From Cercis canadensis (taxonomy: Eukaryota > Streptophyta > Magnoliopsida > Fabales > Fabaceae), in the NCBI GenBank assembly GCA_003255065.1, contig QAOA01002180.1:1-64000 (forward strand): a stretch of 64,000 bases of DNA. The letters run 5' to 3'. Positions 47,611-58,499 of this stretch are shown one piece after another (positions within the stretch are counted from its first letter, which is position 1; each line of letters starts with the position of its first letter). The notes beneath the pieces are model-generated. The model was not told where the DNA came from and ran no database searches. It saw only the letters and a program-made list of their open reading frames with translations. Made by a program: the position numbers and the translations under genes.

Positions 47611-50100
47611 ATGGCGGATCAAATGCTACTATTAGGACCACAAGATCCCACCTTATTGACTGAACAAAAAACTCTCATATCGACTAAAGTATGGGATAAT
47701 GGAGTAAGTAATTTACAGTTATTTTGGTGAAGCATTTTTTATTTACAATTTTTTTGTACATATATATTATTGTAATTTTGGATGCGAACAAATTGTAATT
47801 TTTTAAGTAATAATTGAAATAGATTGATATAGTGTTGTGCCCTCGATCTCACAGTAAAATACAGAGACCTGACAATCGGGTTATGAAATATGTGAGAATG
47901 ACAAGCTTTGGCGGGGTTGCAGAAATAGAACCTGCTCTAATTGATGTCCAATTAATTTTTGCTTTAGTTGAACGGTGGAGGCCAAAGACACATATATTTC
48001 ACATGCTTGTTGATGAGTATACTATTACCTTGCAAGATGTAGATGTGTTACTTGGTCTGCCTGTTGATGGGAATCCAATAACCGAGTATACTGGGTACGC
48101 ATGGAATGATCTTTGTCATGAATTGCTTGGCATAACCCCACCTGATTCAGCCTTAGTTGGAGGGAGACTAAAACTGACCTAGCTTTCGTAAACATTTAGT
48201 CAATGCTCATATGATGCTATAGATGACGTAGTACAGCAATTTGCTAGAGCACATATACTACGTCTCATTGGCATGTGGATTATGTCTGATCATACTGGAT
48301 ATGTTGTACATGTTATGTATTTAAAGTTGTTGGAAAATTGGGAGGAAGCTAGGGGATCAACTTGTCTTGCTCATGTTTACATGAGTCTCTGCATAGCTTA
48401 TCTTGAGCAAACTGACAATTTTGCTGGTTGTTGTTCCTTGGTCCAGTGTTGGGCCTAGGAGAGATTCTTGTGTATAGCTCCGAGGCGACTCGATCGTGAT
48501 CTAATTGGGCCACTCGGGAGTAGGTCAGTAAATAAAATTTTAAGTTATTTATAATCTAGCTATATTATATTCTGATAATTTATTTAGAATTAAAGTATAA
48601 TAGACGTAATTAATTATACATACTTTTGTTAGTGTATTAAACGTAATTAAAAGTGGTGTAATATTTGAAATATTTTAGGTGGAAATCTCCTTTAGATTGG
48701 ACCAGTATTGTCTACGGTGCGTACCATAAGGGGTATCAACGGGCCTTTGATCTACTGAAGATTGATGATGTAAGAATATTTATTACTAGTAACTAATTTA
48801 TGTCATTTATCACTTGAATTTGTTGAACGAAATATTAATCATTTAATTGATGTTCGATGTGAACAGATTGTGTGGCAGCCATATAGCAGGGCATTGATGA
48901 CACTACTCCCAGACTATTGTGCTAGGGGGCATGCGATTTGGGCTGCTAAGGTGTCATTGATATGTTATCACATCGTAGAGCACCATAATCCAGATCGGGT
49001 TGTGCGTCAATTTGGCAGTAGACAGCACATTCCATGGGAGATAACTATTTATGATATAAAGCTACACAGTGTCAATATGAGAGGGAAACAGGCTACGTTG
49101 TGCACGTTACACCATTTTCAACACATTCTCCTGTGGGATGAGCGAGCCGACCATGTTATTAATTTAGACGAGTCATTCGGTGTGGATCCTGATTATATGG
49201 CATGGTACTTTCGAAAAATGCGTCGATGGATGAGACCTAAAAATGCCATAGCCGCTGGACAGGTTAGTTCATTACAGTTATTGTCTTTGTTTTTTTGTTC
49301 GCTTTAAATTACTATCTTATTTGCAATGGATAAGTAGTCATCCATAACGAACCATGGCACAAGTACCTTCTCATCCTCAAACTCAGTAGGGTTGGGGTAC
49401 TCAGCAACCTGGACCTCAGTAGGGTTGGGGATCTCAATAGGGTTGGGGTACTCAACAAACCCCTCAGCAGCAACCTTGACCTCAGCAAGGTTGGAGACCT
49501 CAGCCAGGGTGGTCTTATCAACCACCTCATCTTTCAAACAAGCGATATCAGGACTTTGTCGTGAGCCTAATCAGGGTGTTTGTGCAGTATGGGATGTTCC
49601 TACTAGTGATGCAACCCCAGATGGCTCATGAGCTGACCATGTCATCTAGGAGTGCATCATTGTCTTCCGAATCACGAGCCATGTCATCATGACCAGGCCA
49701 CCGATATGATGTTCCTGATTCCTCGATGGATGTGTCGTATCAGCCTGATCCAATGCAGGTAACACAGGACCAGAGCTATTTTGGTACGACGACACATTTC
49801 TATGATACGGGACAATCTCCTGTGTATAACTTGTTTGGCGTTGATTCTCGTGCTTCTCACTCAGCGATTGACACATATGTAGGCCCCTATTCACAGGCAT
49901 TCGTACCAAAAGAATGGATCGATCTTATGATGACTTCTCCAACAGCACGTTCGTCTTATGATCCGACGATGACTGGGACTAGACTGTTTGCATCAGGGAA
50001 CATGGATGAGCACATGACACCCCTAGCCACACAACCTGATGAAGAAGAATTGCCACCACATGCGATGAAACCCCTTAGATGTGGGACCGGCGGTCATTGA
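47611..50100 (+). pseudogene. Plant mobile domain (PMD) gene in the MULE
   Basis: Starts MADQMLLLGPQDPTLL (47611), then GT-AG exons. PMD signatures: VERWRPKTHIFHM, EYTITLQDVDVLLGLPVDG (48009-48075), YLKLLENWEEA, PLDWTSIVYGAY, VWQPYSRALM, RQFGSRQHIPW and DPDYMAWYFRKM, with the C-terminal RCGTGGH typical of transposon PMD proteins. Host relatives are MAIN and MAIL1, nuclear proteins needed for silencing and meristem maintenance; PMDs also occur in MULEs and gypsy elements. Breaks: a stop plus frame changes near 48180-48215, a Trp-to-stop near 48455, and several Gln-to-stop changes in a Q-Q-G-W-G repeat (49379-49510). Exon ends 47692, 48531, 48768 and 49262 are estimated. Confidence 0.8.
49379..49512 (+). 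repeat. Degenerate tandem repeat coding Gln-Gly-Trp units
   Basis: CTCAGTAGGGTTGGGG-type units recur about five times within the PMD gene, encoding (Q/stop)-GWG-(S/T)-Q blocks. The in-frame TAG codons stand where other units have CAG. Confidence 0.75.
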
Positions 50101-50547
50101 TACCCATATAGACATTAGTATTAGGTTGTTATTGTACATATAATATGATTATTATTGGTCATGTATATTATTATTACTTTTTATTTCATTGGAACATGTC
50201 ATTATTTTAAGATTTTGAAATCAAAGCAATATGTAATTTGACATTATGCCACATAAACAGATTGTTTATCATAAGTATTAGAAGTTGGATTAAAAATAAC
50301 ATAAAAATGATAAATTGTAAAGCACAGATAACTAATTTAGTCATGGATCAGGCATTCTTCTAAGTGGACAGTTTTGCCTATTATACCCTTTAGTGCAACA
50401 AATACTGCACTTCACGACACCCCTGGTTCTATTTGGAACCCCTCAATCCATCTCATTTTGAACGTGATTTGTGACAGGACAACATTTCTTCCTCAACATT
50501 ACGGGGTTGGGGCTAATATGTATCCCTGGGATCTCCGGCCAATATTC

Positions 50548-53149
50548 CTATCCACCGATCGGCTTAAATTGTTCGCGATACACTTTCACTAAATTTACAA
50601 TAGAGTATACCAAATCAACATAAAACCATTCATTGAGGGAAACAGACGTGCAAGCAGATATTGCATGTGAGCATGGGAAATGAAGGGCTTTAAATTTTCC
50701 ACAACTACACCTTCTTTCATCTAGATTGACAACAAACGTTAGTCCAACCGTTCTGGTTCTCATATTATACCTTTCCTCCACCTCAAATAAACAGTGTCCT
50801 TATTGAACAAATTAGGCTTGTGTGATGATGCCTCTCGAGTATTTTCATGCATCTTACCCATGACATATTCAGTCCACTGTTGTCCATTAGTTCTCATATT
50901 ACCAGCTTCATCCCTCTTTTTAATGAAAATAGCGTTGAGCCTGTAATATGTTCCTCTAACCAGGGCAGTAATTGGTATGTTGCGAACACCCTTTAATGTG
51001 TCATTAATATTCTCAGCCAAATTGGTGGTCATCATGCTATAACGCCTCCCCTTGGTGTCTCCTTGCAAAGTCCACTTAGTCTCATCAAGATCTTGTGCAT
51101 ACATCCATGCCCGATTGTTTTCACATCGACCTTGTATATCCCTCATAAACTCTTTAAATTTAAGGGATTCAAATTGGCTACCTATCAAAATGGGTCATGA
51201 ACAAATAGTACATTAAAAAAATACACTACTACAATGACAAATAGTACATTAAAAAAATTTAAACATACATGCTGCGAATATTTTTGTCTTTAAGGCTTTG
51301 TTTTTTAAGTGTGTATTCCAATTGCTAACGACATGTCACAAGCAAAGCAAAAGAAATTGTACGTGAGTTGCAGACTCCATCCCACACTAGGATTTGCAAT
51401 CGAAGACAGTATACTTACATGACGATCAAAAATTATGGCCAAATTTTATTGATCTTTGACTATGTGACGATGAACTAAAGTCAAAAACCACGACCATGCA
51501 TTTTTAACTTCACCTTCGACAATAGCAAATGCAAGAGGCAATGGTGACCTTTTGCCTTCCTGTGTAAAAGCAATCAGCAACATCCCATGATATTTGCCAC
51601 TCAAGAAAGTCTCATCTACTTGAATCACAGACTTGCAAAAAGTAAATGCATCAACACATGCTTTGAATGTCCAAAAGACATGGCAAAACATCTTCTCTTG
51701 GACATTTGAATGATTACTAATCTGATTATTATCCAAGAACCAGTCCACAACAATTCCAGGATTTTACGCTCGCATTGCTGCCATCCATCTAAGCAATAAA
51801 TTATAGTTTTCACTCTAATTGCCAAACAATTTTTCAATGCATTTATGCTTTGCTAACCATGATTTCCTGTATGATCCTTGATAGGAAAAGTCTATTGATA
51901 TTCGCTCCTATATCAACTTAATTGATATATCAGGACTCTCTTCAACCATCCATTGAATGCTCGACATTATCACATAAACATCTAACTTCTTGTGATCTTG
52001 TGTTATCATGACATTTGTGCAAGTATGCAGACCGTTATACTTTCTCATCTCCCACAATCCGCTCGTACTCCTTTGGCAAGCTCGAAGTCTCTAATTACAC
52101 TCAGTAGCCTTATTTAGACAGATAACATTCCACATAGTCGGATTTGACTCGATCACAATGAAGGATTGATGCATTTGCAGTGAGTATTCCTTGACAGCAA
52201 GCTGAACGTCATTTTTGGTAGTGAATTGCTGCCTAATTAACAACTCTCCACCTCTCTCCCACGCTTCGTATTCATCTGATATCCCAATGTTATCGCTAAT
52301 TCGCATGACATCCCAGTTAACTGCTGAATAAATTGGGAAAGGTTCAGTATACTGCAAGGGTTGCACCATTTACGGCCTAGGACAACTTGATTCATCACCC
52401 AATGGTTGTACATTTAGATCCAAACTATGTTCATTTTCTTCATCACTAGATTCATCATCTCTCTCTATCATGTAATATTTATCATCACTTGATGTAATTA
52501 GAGGATCAATGAGAGAATTAGCACCACTTACTTGTTCCTCCTTGTGTCCTTCTATATTCAGATCAGTTTCCTGTTCTTTGATGTCCTTTCTCTGTCCAAT
52601 CTCTGAATTGAACCACAGGTCATCACAACCATAGTCATGGCTCTCTGGTGGCTGAAAAGTTTAACTTGAACTAGGCATACTAGACTGTAATCTAGATGAG
52701 TCAACATGTGGCCGATAACAGTGGTCACTTTCTAATTCTGTTTGACTATGCACCTGAACTGAACAAGGTATTGAACTTGGTCCACCATCATCAGTTTCAT
52801 CGATCTGAAAATCACAACCAGTCTGCTCTGTAGTTTCAGTCTCCACAAAAGCTTCAATTGCTCCAAGATTGGCATGTTGTGAGTGAATTTCATACATGCA
52901 CATTACATCCTCATTAGTCACGAGATCAAGGACACCATAATATAAGGGGTTAGCTGACATAGGAAATCTATATTTGATGTTCTTGATCACTTTATTGGGA
53001 TCAAGACGTAATTTTCGTTGTATCATCTCTTTCAGCCTTTGTAGTTTAATTTGGTGTTTCAACATCATGCATACAGGATTCAGACTTTCATATGTGACTC
53101 CTTGTTCTCCATTATATACTCGACCATTGTAATAAATGAAGATCAACAT
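50548..53149 (-). pseudogene. MURA-like Mutator transposase (decayed)
   Basis: Starts MLIFIYYNGRVYNGEQGVTY (53149), a typical MULE transposase opening. An acidic linker is followed by the MuDR DNA-binding region (QFTTKNDVQLAVKEYSLQMH, about 52190-52250). The MULE transposase domain follows: IQVDETFLSGKYHGMLLIAF (first catalytic Asp, about 51620), then AWSWFLTLVHRH and IFDRH (second Asp). The C-terminal part has TTNLAENINDTLKGVRNIPI. The SWIM zinc finger CSCGKFKALHFPCSH lies at about 50660-50705. Single in-frame stops interrupt it (near 52660, 52375 and 52088) and frame changes separate the parts after 51440. Its original job was to bind the inverted ends and move the element; now inactive. 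Confidence 0.87.
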
Positions 53150-53789
53150 TTTTCTCCTAAATTTAAAATCAAATATATTATATTTCATGTACAATAATAT
53201 ACAATAATAAAAAATTTATTAAGCTAAATACAAATTTTATGTACACATTTAGTTATAGTAAGTCATCCATAAAAAAAAAATAAACTACTAAATATTATAA
53301 AGCTAACAATAAAAAATAAATTAAATATTATCATATACAATTACTATATAAATATCATGATACTTTATTTAAACTAATATTATTAAATAAATAAGAAAAA
53401 TTATTAAAACTCATCAAATTTAGAATAAATAAGAACAATTATTAACATTAAGCAATAATTAAAATCTAAACGTACCTTATAAATTATCGTTCCACAAAAT
53501 TTTTAAAGAAAAATCTAGATAGAACCTTAGTTAATATGAACTTTTCTCTTCTGTGAGCTATCAATCCTTCTCTAGAAAGTGAGCAAGCTTTCTCCTCTAG
53601 AAAATGAGCAAACTCTCTCCTTTGTAATTTGGGTGTAAGGTTTTTGCTGCTGTGTGAAGGTTGCTCTCTCCGCAGAGGTTTTTGCTACTGTGTCTCTACG
53701 AGATGCCATTTGGCAGAAATGTGGGACCTGCATGCTTGCAAAGGTGGGAGGAAACGACATATAGGGACATGCCATCAGAGCCAGGGCGT

Positions 53790-53965
53790 GTCCAGTAAAG
53801 ATGTGCCATCAGAGCCATGGCTCAACCAGTGGAGACACGCCGCTGCTCCTGTGGCACGACCAGTGAAGACGAGCCACGGCTCCCATGGCACAACCAGTAA
53901 AGACATGCCACGGCTCCCATGGCACGACTAGTGAAGACGCGCCACAGCTCCCATGGCTTGTCCAA
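53790..53965. repeat. 34-base subterminal tandem repeats of the MULE
   Basis: About five units like ACGGCTCCCATGGCACGACC + AGTGAAGACGCGCC (34 bases each), just inside the right terminal inverted repeat and far more GC-rich than the surroundings. Related words (GACACGCTGTGGGCCCTGTG) lie inside the left end at 47120-47145. Subterminal repeats of this type often bind transposase (inference). Confidence 0.8.
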
Positions 53966-54696
53966 TGGGCCCCGCACCTACAGAAATGTTTTTTTAATTA
54001 TTTTTGAATTTTTAAAAACTATATTATTTCGATATATAAGTTTCAATGTACACTATTTCGGTAAAAAACTTCTTCAAGTGCATTATTGGGGTCAAAGTGC
54101 CCTGAAAATTTATTGTGATAATACTGCAGTAGTATTTTTCTCCAAGAATGACAGGTTTTATAAGGCTTCTAAACACTTGGATATTAAGTATCTTATTGTT
54201 AAGGATGAAGTTCGAAAACTAAGAGTGTCTATAGAGCATATTAAAACAAATCTCATGATTGCAGATCCGTTAACAAAAGGTCTACAACCAGAGAAATTCG
54301 AAGAACATGTACATAGAATGGGTCTTGGTTGTGCCTTTGAATGATGTATTTGATGAATTTGACACTCTGAGCTTGATAATGTGTTTCTGATATGCATTAA
54401 GTTGTTTCTTGTTTCATTTATGTTGTGTGCATAATTTTATATTCGTAATAGGAAATTTATGTGAAACATTGTTGTGGATTATTATGTGATTATATGTCAT
54501 TTATAGGCTTGTGGTGAATCACTAGTGTTATAGTATATGGAAAGAAATGTGTTTTTTGATAGACATACAACCGCCATAACTCATACTAGTGTTTTATCAT
54601 AATGAGGTAGTCATGATGTTAAGGATGAATTTTACCATTACTTATTAGCGCCTAATGATTGTTAAGATCTCCTAGTCATTAGGCAGAGTAGGAGAA

Positions 54697-55320
54697 TGTA
54701 TGATAATGCCTTTAAGAACTATTTCTTAGGGGCCTGATTTGAGGGTGATATTAATATAATTGATTTCCTGAAATTAATGAGGATTAAATCATGAAATGGT
54801 TACATGATATTATGGAGCTTAAATCATGGAGCAGTTACATGAAATAATGATGCTTGATTCATAGAGCGATTACATGACATCATGGTGATTAAGTCATGAG
54901 CCGTTACATATTATTATGATGAATAAATTATGAGTTACCTATCATGATATTATGGTAATTCAATTAGGAGATAATTATGTTATAAACAAATATCATCCAT
55001 CCATTCTGATGCTTGATGGACACACCAGATGAAAGTTAGGTTACATATAAATAGGTTATCTCTTTACCCATAAGGAAGTACACGTAAAAAAAAAAGTCTA
55101 TACCCATCAAAAAGTGGTGTACTTGTAAGTAAGGGTCAAGAGAGAGAAACCATTTATAGTTGTTGTGCTGGTGGTGCTAATCTACAACTGGTGCTACTAA
55201 GGTAATAGTTTAATGGCTTCCTCTTTAGCTCTAGGTATGTGAAAATCATATGTTTCAAGATCTAGTTTATGGTGTTTATATGATGATGTATATTATCTTT
55301 ATGTTTAGAGAAACTTAACA
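54697..55320 (+). repeat. Probable right LTR of the nested copia element
   Basis: Begins TGTATGATAATG directly after a purine tract (GAGTAGGAGAA) and is taken to end near ACTTAACA. No second copy is present in the window to confirm the ends. Contains about five imperfect units of roughly 43 bases around GTTACATGATATTATGG (54785-54965). Confidence 0.55.
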
Positions 55321-55471
55321 TTCATGACTTATGTTTTACTTAGACCAAATCACATTCAGGCCCAACATTACCTTTTTGCCCTTCCATTATAATTTACTAG
55401 ATGAAAGCCTTATTCTAAGTTGAATAAAATAATTACATATCAGCATCAACATATTTTGGCACATGGATAAA

Positions 55472-55978
55472 CTAGTGTGCTCTTATTAGTACCTTAATAA
55501 GGTTGGAATATTTAGTGCCATGAAAATTTAGTGGCAACAAAACAAAGCCTTTGAGGTAGTTCTCGAAGTTTTCTAAAATCCTTAAGGCTAATGGTTCTTC
55601 TGGATTAATGTTGAGTAGGTGCTTCAGCATGACATTGATTGAAAATTGTTTCAATCACAAAAGAAAAATATAATTACTCTATAAAATACCAATTAGCTTA
55701 AATTCTACTACATAAAAACAAAAATAGGCAGAAGAAAGATGGTGTCATACACTTTTAGCTTCTTTGTAGAAACAAACTTGTTTAAAACTTTTCCATGAGT
55801 CCATTAGCATTTCTACACAATGAAGGAATTGAGATTCAGACTTTGAGGAGCTGAGAAAATTGACAATAGTGCTTCTTAGCTTCTTGCGAAGGTCCCCTGT
55901 GACAAGAATCAGAGAAAACTTTCTAAGGATGTTATGCATTAACTTGGGGTAATCAACAGGGAATAGGTTCCCTTCATT
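55472..55978 (-). pseudogene. Relic of a CYP85-clan P450, CYP724/CYP90-like
   Basis: Two exon-like pieces on the minus strand. 55978-55753 begins after an acceptor-like TTTAG and reads NEGNLFPVDYPKLMHNIL, then LVTGDLRKKLRSTIVNFLSS and ending CFYKEAK. 55645-55472 reads FSINVMLKHLLNINPEEP, then RILENFENYLKGF and PLNFHGTKYSNLIKVL, followed by a donor-like GTACTAAT. Order and motifs match the second and third exons of brassinosteroid-biosynthesis P450s, best CYP724 (DWARF11-like C-22 hydroxylases). The acceptor before the second piece is not recognisable. The membrane anchor, I-helix, ExxR and heme loop are absent; copia LTR sequence starts about 150 bases past the end. A truncated gene copy, or remote exons lie outside what I could recognise. 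Confidence 0.7.
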
Positions 55979-56740
55979 CTAAAGGAAAATGATATTAGAG
56001 AGACAACAATGGTGGCTTTGAGCCATGCATAATTACACTATCTTGAGAGTAATATTGCTTCTCTATAAAAGCAAGTTACTCAAAGATACAACAAAACCTT
56101 CTAAAATTCTCTCAGTGAAAACTTGAATCTTAATTGCCCTAAAACAATATGGAACTTCCCTTTTTATAGACATGAAGAGACACTTTAAACAAATATATCT
56201 TTTCAGTTAAATTAACATGATTGTCCCAAGTGCCTAAGTGCCAATCAAAGGCATTTAAATATCTTTGATTTGCTAGTTAATTTGGGCTAGCAATTAACTT
56301 GGGTTTGTGCAACTCATTTATCCAAAGTTACACCTAGGCTCCTTTAGTGGATTAAATAACGATTAAGTAGATTCATGTGCAAAACACATGACATTTGCTG
56401 TCAATTTATTAACAATCATTTGGGAAAAAGGCTTTCTCACACATTCTAAGAGTATATGGGGGTTTTTTGCACAATTTTAAAGTTCTGGGGTTAAATCGTA
56501 CATTAAGTAATTAAAATAGAAGAGGTAAGTTGGACTTTTTCCTTTATATAATGTAGTTGTTGGAGGCCTCGATGCAAGGGTCATGGTGGCGCAAGAGTAT
56601 CGATTTCAGGTCCTAATTATCATGCACATTCTATTCCAATTATCATACCTATTCTAGCCCATTAAAGAGAATTACTATCTTAAGACCTTAATTTTATATG
56701 ATATATAATTACTATTAATCACAAATTACAATAATTGTCC
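55979..56740. other. Spacer; MITE-like fragment near its end
   Basis: AT-rich, no domain-bearing frame. At 56455-56530 a fragment GGGGGTTTTTTGCACAATTTTAAAG-like resembles the sequence at 59245-59360 (motif GGGGTAAATCG), so a dispersed repeat is present in both places. Confidence 0.4.
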
Positions 56741-56744
56741 CCAA

Positions 56745-56892
56745 ATAGAGATCCCAATAGTTGAACATTGTCTCATATTCATGAATTAATGGCTTAAGTA
56801 TTGTGTTCAAATTACATTGGGATCAAGTGGGGGTGCAATTATGCTAGGGGATAAGCTATCCTTGTTGTGTAGCTTTCATTAGTCAAAAAGAA
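56745..56892 (+). mobile_element. SINE-like repeat, family 2, copy 2
   Basis: Shares with 27715-27868 the order CCCAA...TTGA, GTTCAAATTACATTG, GATAAGCTATCCTTGTTGTG and TAGTCAAAAAG. Diverged, same orientation. Confidence 0.55.
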
Positions 56893-57493
56893 AATGTCAC
56901 AATAATTAAATACTAATACAAATAATTTTTTTCTTAAGCTTGTTAAAAGTATCATTTTGCACTTGTTTAATTGAGTACTAATTTTGTGCCTTAACAATCC
57001 TATTAGAGTTTCAATAAGAAGGTGCACAGGGGCCTAATCCTAAGGGCCAAATGGATTAGCCCAGCCCAAACCTGAATGGGCAACGGGCCAAATTGAGTTT
57101 GGCCAAATCATATTGTTTTTATTTGAGCTTATATCTTTTGAATTCAGCACTCCTTTAGAATTGGCAAAAAAGGGTTGTTCCATCGAGCATAACCTATTTT
57201 GACAACTCTAAGTTCAAGTGGTTTATGTGAAGACAAAAGAAAAAGGCCCATTGTTTACAATTTGAGGTAAATACTTTGTTGCAATTTACATATCTTGAAT
57301 ACCAATTTTATATTTGTAATTGGATTTTCTAAAATGAAGGGTTTACTTTGAACAATAAAGTGCAAGAGAATAATAGTTGATATGATTAAGAATGTGATAA
57401 GGTGTATGCACCTCAATGAGAAGTTGTAGATTTTTCAAAATCCACTCCATTAATTCTCTCACTAGTAACTATAAAAGTGTATTTGAGACCTAA
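56893..57493. other. Spacer left of the gap; nothing recognised
   Basis: AT-rich sequence ending at the run of Ns. The part next to the gap may be the 3' untranslated region of the minus-strand A20/AN1 gene, but no coding signature is visible. Confidence 0.4.
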
Positions 57494-58188
57494 NNNNNNN
57501 NNNNNNNNNNNNNNNNNNNNNNNNNNNNNNNNNNNNNNNNNNNNNNNNNNNNNNNNNNNNNNNNNNNNNNNNNNNNNNNNNNNNNNNNNNNNNNNNNNNN
57601 NNNNNNNNNNNNNNNNNNNNNNNNNNNNNNNNNNNNNNNNNNNNNNNNNNNNNNNNNNNNNNNNNNNNNNNNNNNNNNNNNNNNNNNNNNNNNNNNNNNN
57701 NNNNNNNNNNNNNNNNNNNNNNNNNNNNNNNNNNNNNNNNNNNNNNNNNNNNNNNNNNNNNNNNNNNNNNNNNNNNNNNNNNNNNNNNNNNNNNNNNNNN
57801 NNNNNNNNNNNNNNNNNNNNNNNNNNNNNNNNNNNNNNNNNNNNNNNNNNNNNNNNNNNNNNNNNNNNNNNNNNNNNNNNNNNNNNNNNNNNNNNNNNNN
57901 NNNNNNNNNNNNNNNNNNNNNNNNNNNNNNNNNNNNNNNNNNNNNNNNNNNNNNNNNNNNNNNNNNNNNNNNNNNNNNNNNNNNNNNNNNNNNNNNNNNN
58001 NNNNNNNNNNNNNNNNNNNNNNNNNNNNNNNNNNNNNNNNNNNNNNNNNNNNNNNNNNNNNNNNNNNNNNNNNNNNNNNNNNNNNNNNNNNNNNNNNNNN
58101 NNNNNNNNNNNNNNNNNNNNNNNNNNNNNNNNNNNNNNNNNNNNNNNNNNNNNNNNNNNNNNNNNNNNNNNNNNNNNNNNNNNNNNNN
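57494..58188. other. Assembly gap, 695 N
   Basis: A run of 695 undetermined bases. It hides the 3' part of the A20/AN1 gene; open frames reported across it are not real. Confidence 0.99.
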
Positions 58189-58363
58189 GAGAGAAAGTGG
58201 CTTCGATGGTGGATTTGGTAGAGGCTTCTTGTTGTTCTTTTGGACAGAAATCGTTGTAGCATTTGGAACAGAGGTTCATAGTGGTTGGGCTACCGAAGAA
58301 GCCGCAGTTGTTGGCGCAGAGTCGGTGGCCTTTGGGGGCTTGGCATGGGTGCTCTTCTGCCAT
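58189..58363 (-). CDS. A20/AN1 stress-associated protein, N-terminal part
   Basis: The start at 58363 gives MAEEHPCQAPKGHRLC and then a complete A20 zinc finger: Cys16, Cys20, Cys32 and Cys35 in C-x3-C-x11-C-x2-C spacing, with the diagnostic GFFGSP between. The visible frame runs 58 codons and ends in the assembly gap. The AN1 finger expected at the C-terminus in plant SAPs must be in the gap if present. Plant SAPs of this size (about 150-180 residues, normally one exon) are stress-induced, and their A20 finger binds ubiquitin. An in-frame upstream extension to 58480 exists but starts in pyrimidine-rich leader sequence; the chosen Met gives the family-typical N-terminus. Confidence 0.88.
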
Positions 58364-58499
58364 ATCATTCTCTGTTTCTAGATCTGTGTTTGACTCTGTT
58401 TTTATAGATTTTCTCTTTTGAAAGAAGAAAATATTTGATTCTGTGAGGGATTGTGTAGGAGAGAGAGAGAGAGGCTTCACCCATCAGCCATGGCTAGGA

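Larger units (their letters stand above)
46990..54101. mobile_element. Mutator-like element with transposase and PMD gene
   Basis: 7112-base DNA transposon. The ends GGCACTTTGACCCCAATAAT and its inverse continue as terminal inverted repeats for about 95 bases (46990-47085 and 54008-54101). The exact 10-base target duplication CTGAAAATTT lies at 46980-46989 and 54102-54111, inside the RNase H region of the copia fossil. It holds a plant-mobile-domain gene on the plus strand and a MURA-type transposase on the minus strand, arranged tail to tail. Both genes have stops, so the element is no longer autonomous. Confidence 0.93.
38341..55320 (+). mobile_element. Ty1/copia element, old, broken, host of three nested insertions
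   Basis: Plus-orientation copia fossil of about 5 kb spread over 17 kb by later insertions. In order: start of gag (38380-38601); rest of gag (41756-42160) with a CCHC-type knuckle region near 42155-42210; protease-like WWLDSGATTYV (42295); GAG-pre-integrase YLWHKRLGHVSEERI (42718); integrase (42880-43291 and on from 45043); reverse transcriptase (about 45600-46540); RNase H (46560-46989 and 54112-54344). A probable right LTR starts at 54697. The left LTR was not found. The frame is broken at many places and the element is dead. Inserts: LTR-like element 38602-41755, Pack-MULE 43292-45032, MULE 46990-54101. Confidence 0.9.

Noticed and set aside
53790-53965. Tandem array as a possible CRISPR-like structure
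   Set aside because: Units are contiguous without unique spacers, and the DNA is a plant nuclear transposon end.
57413-58480. Long open frames crossing the run of Ns
   Set aside because: The Ns cannot be translated. Only the A20 part right of the gap is real, and the bases left of it show no AN1 finger.
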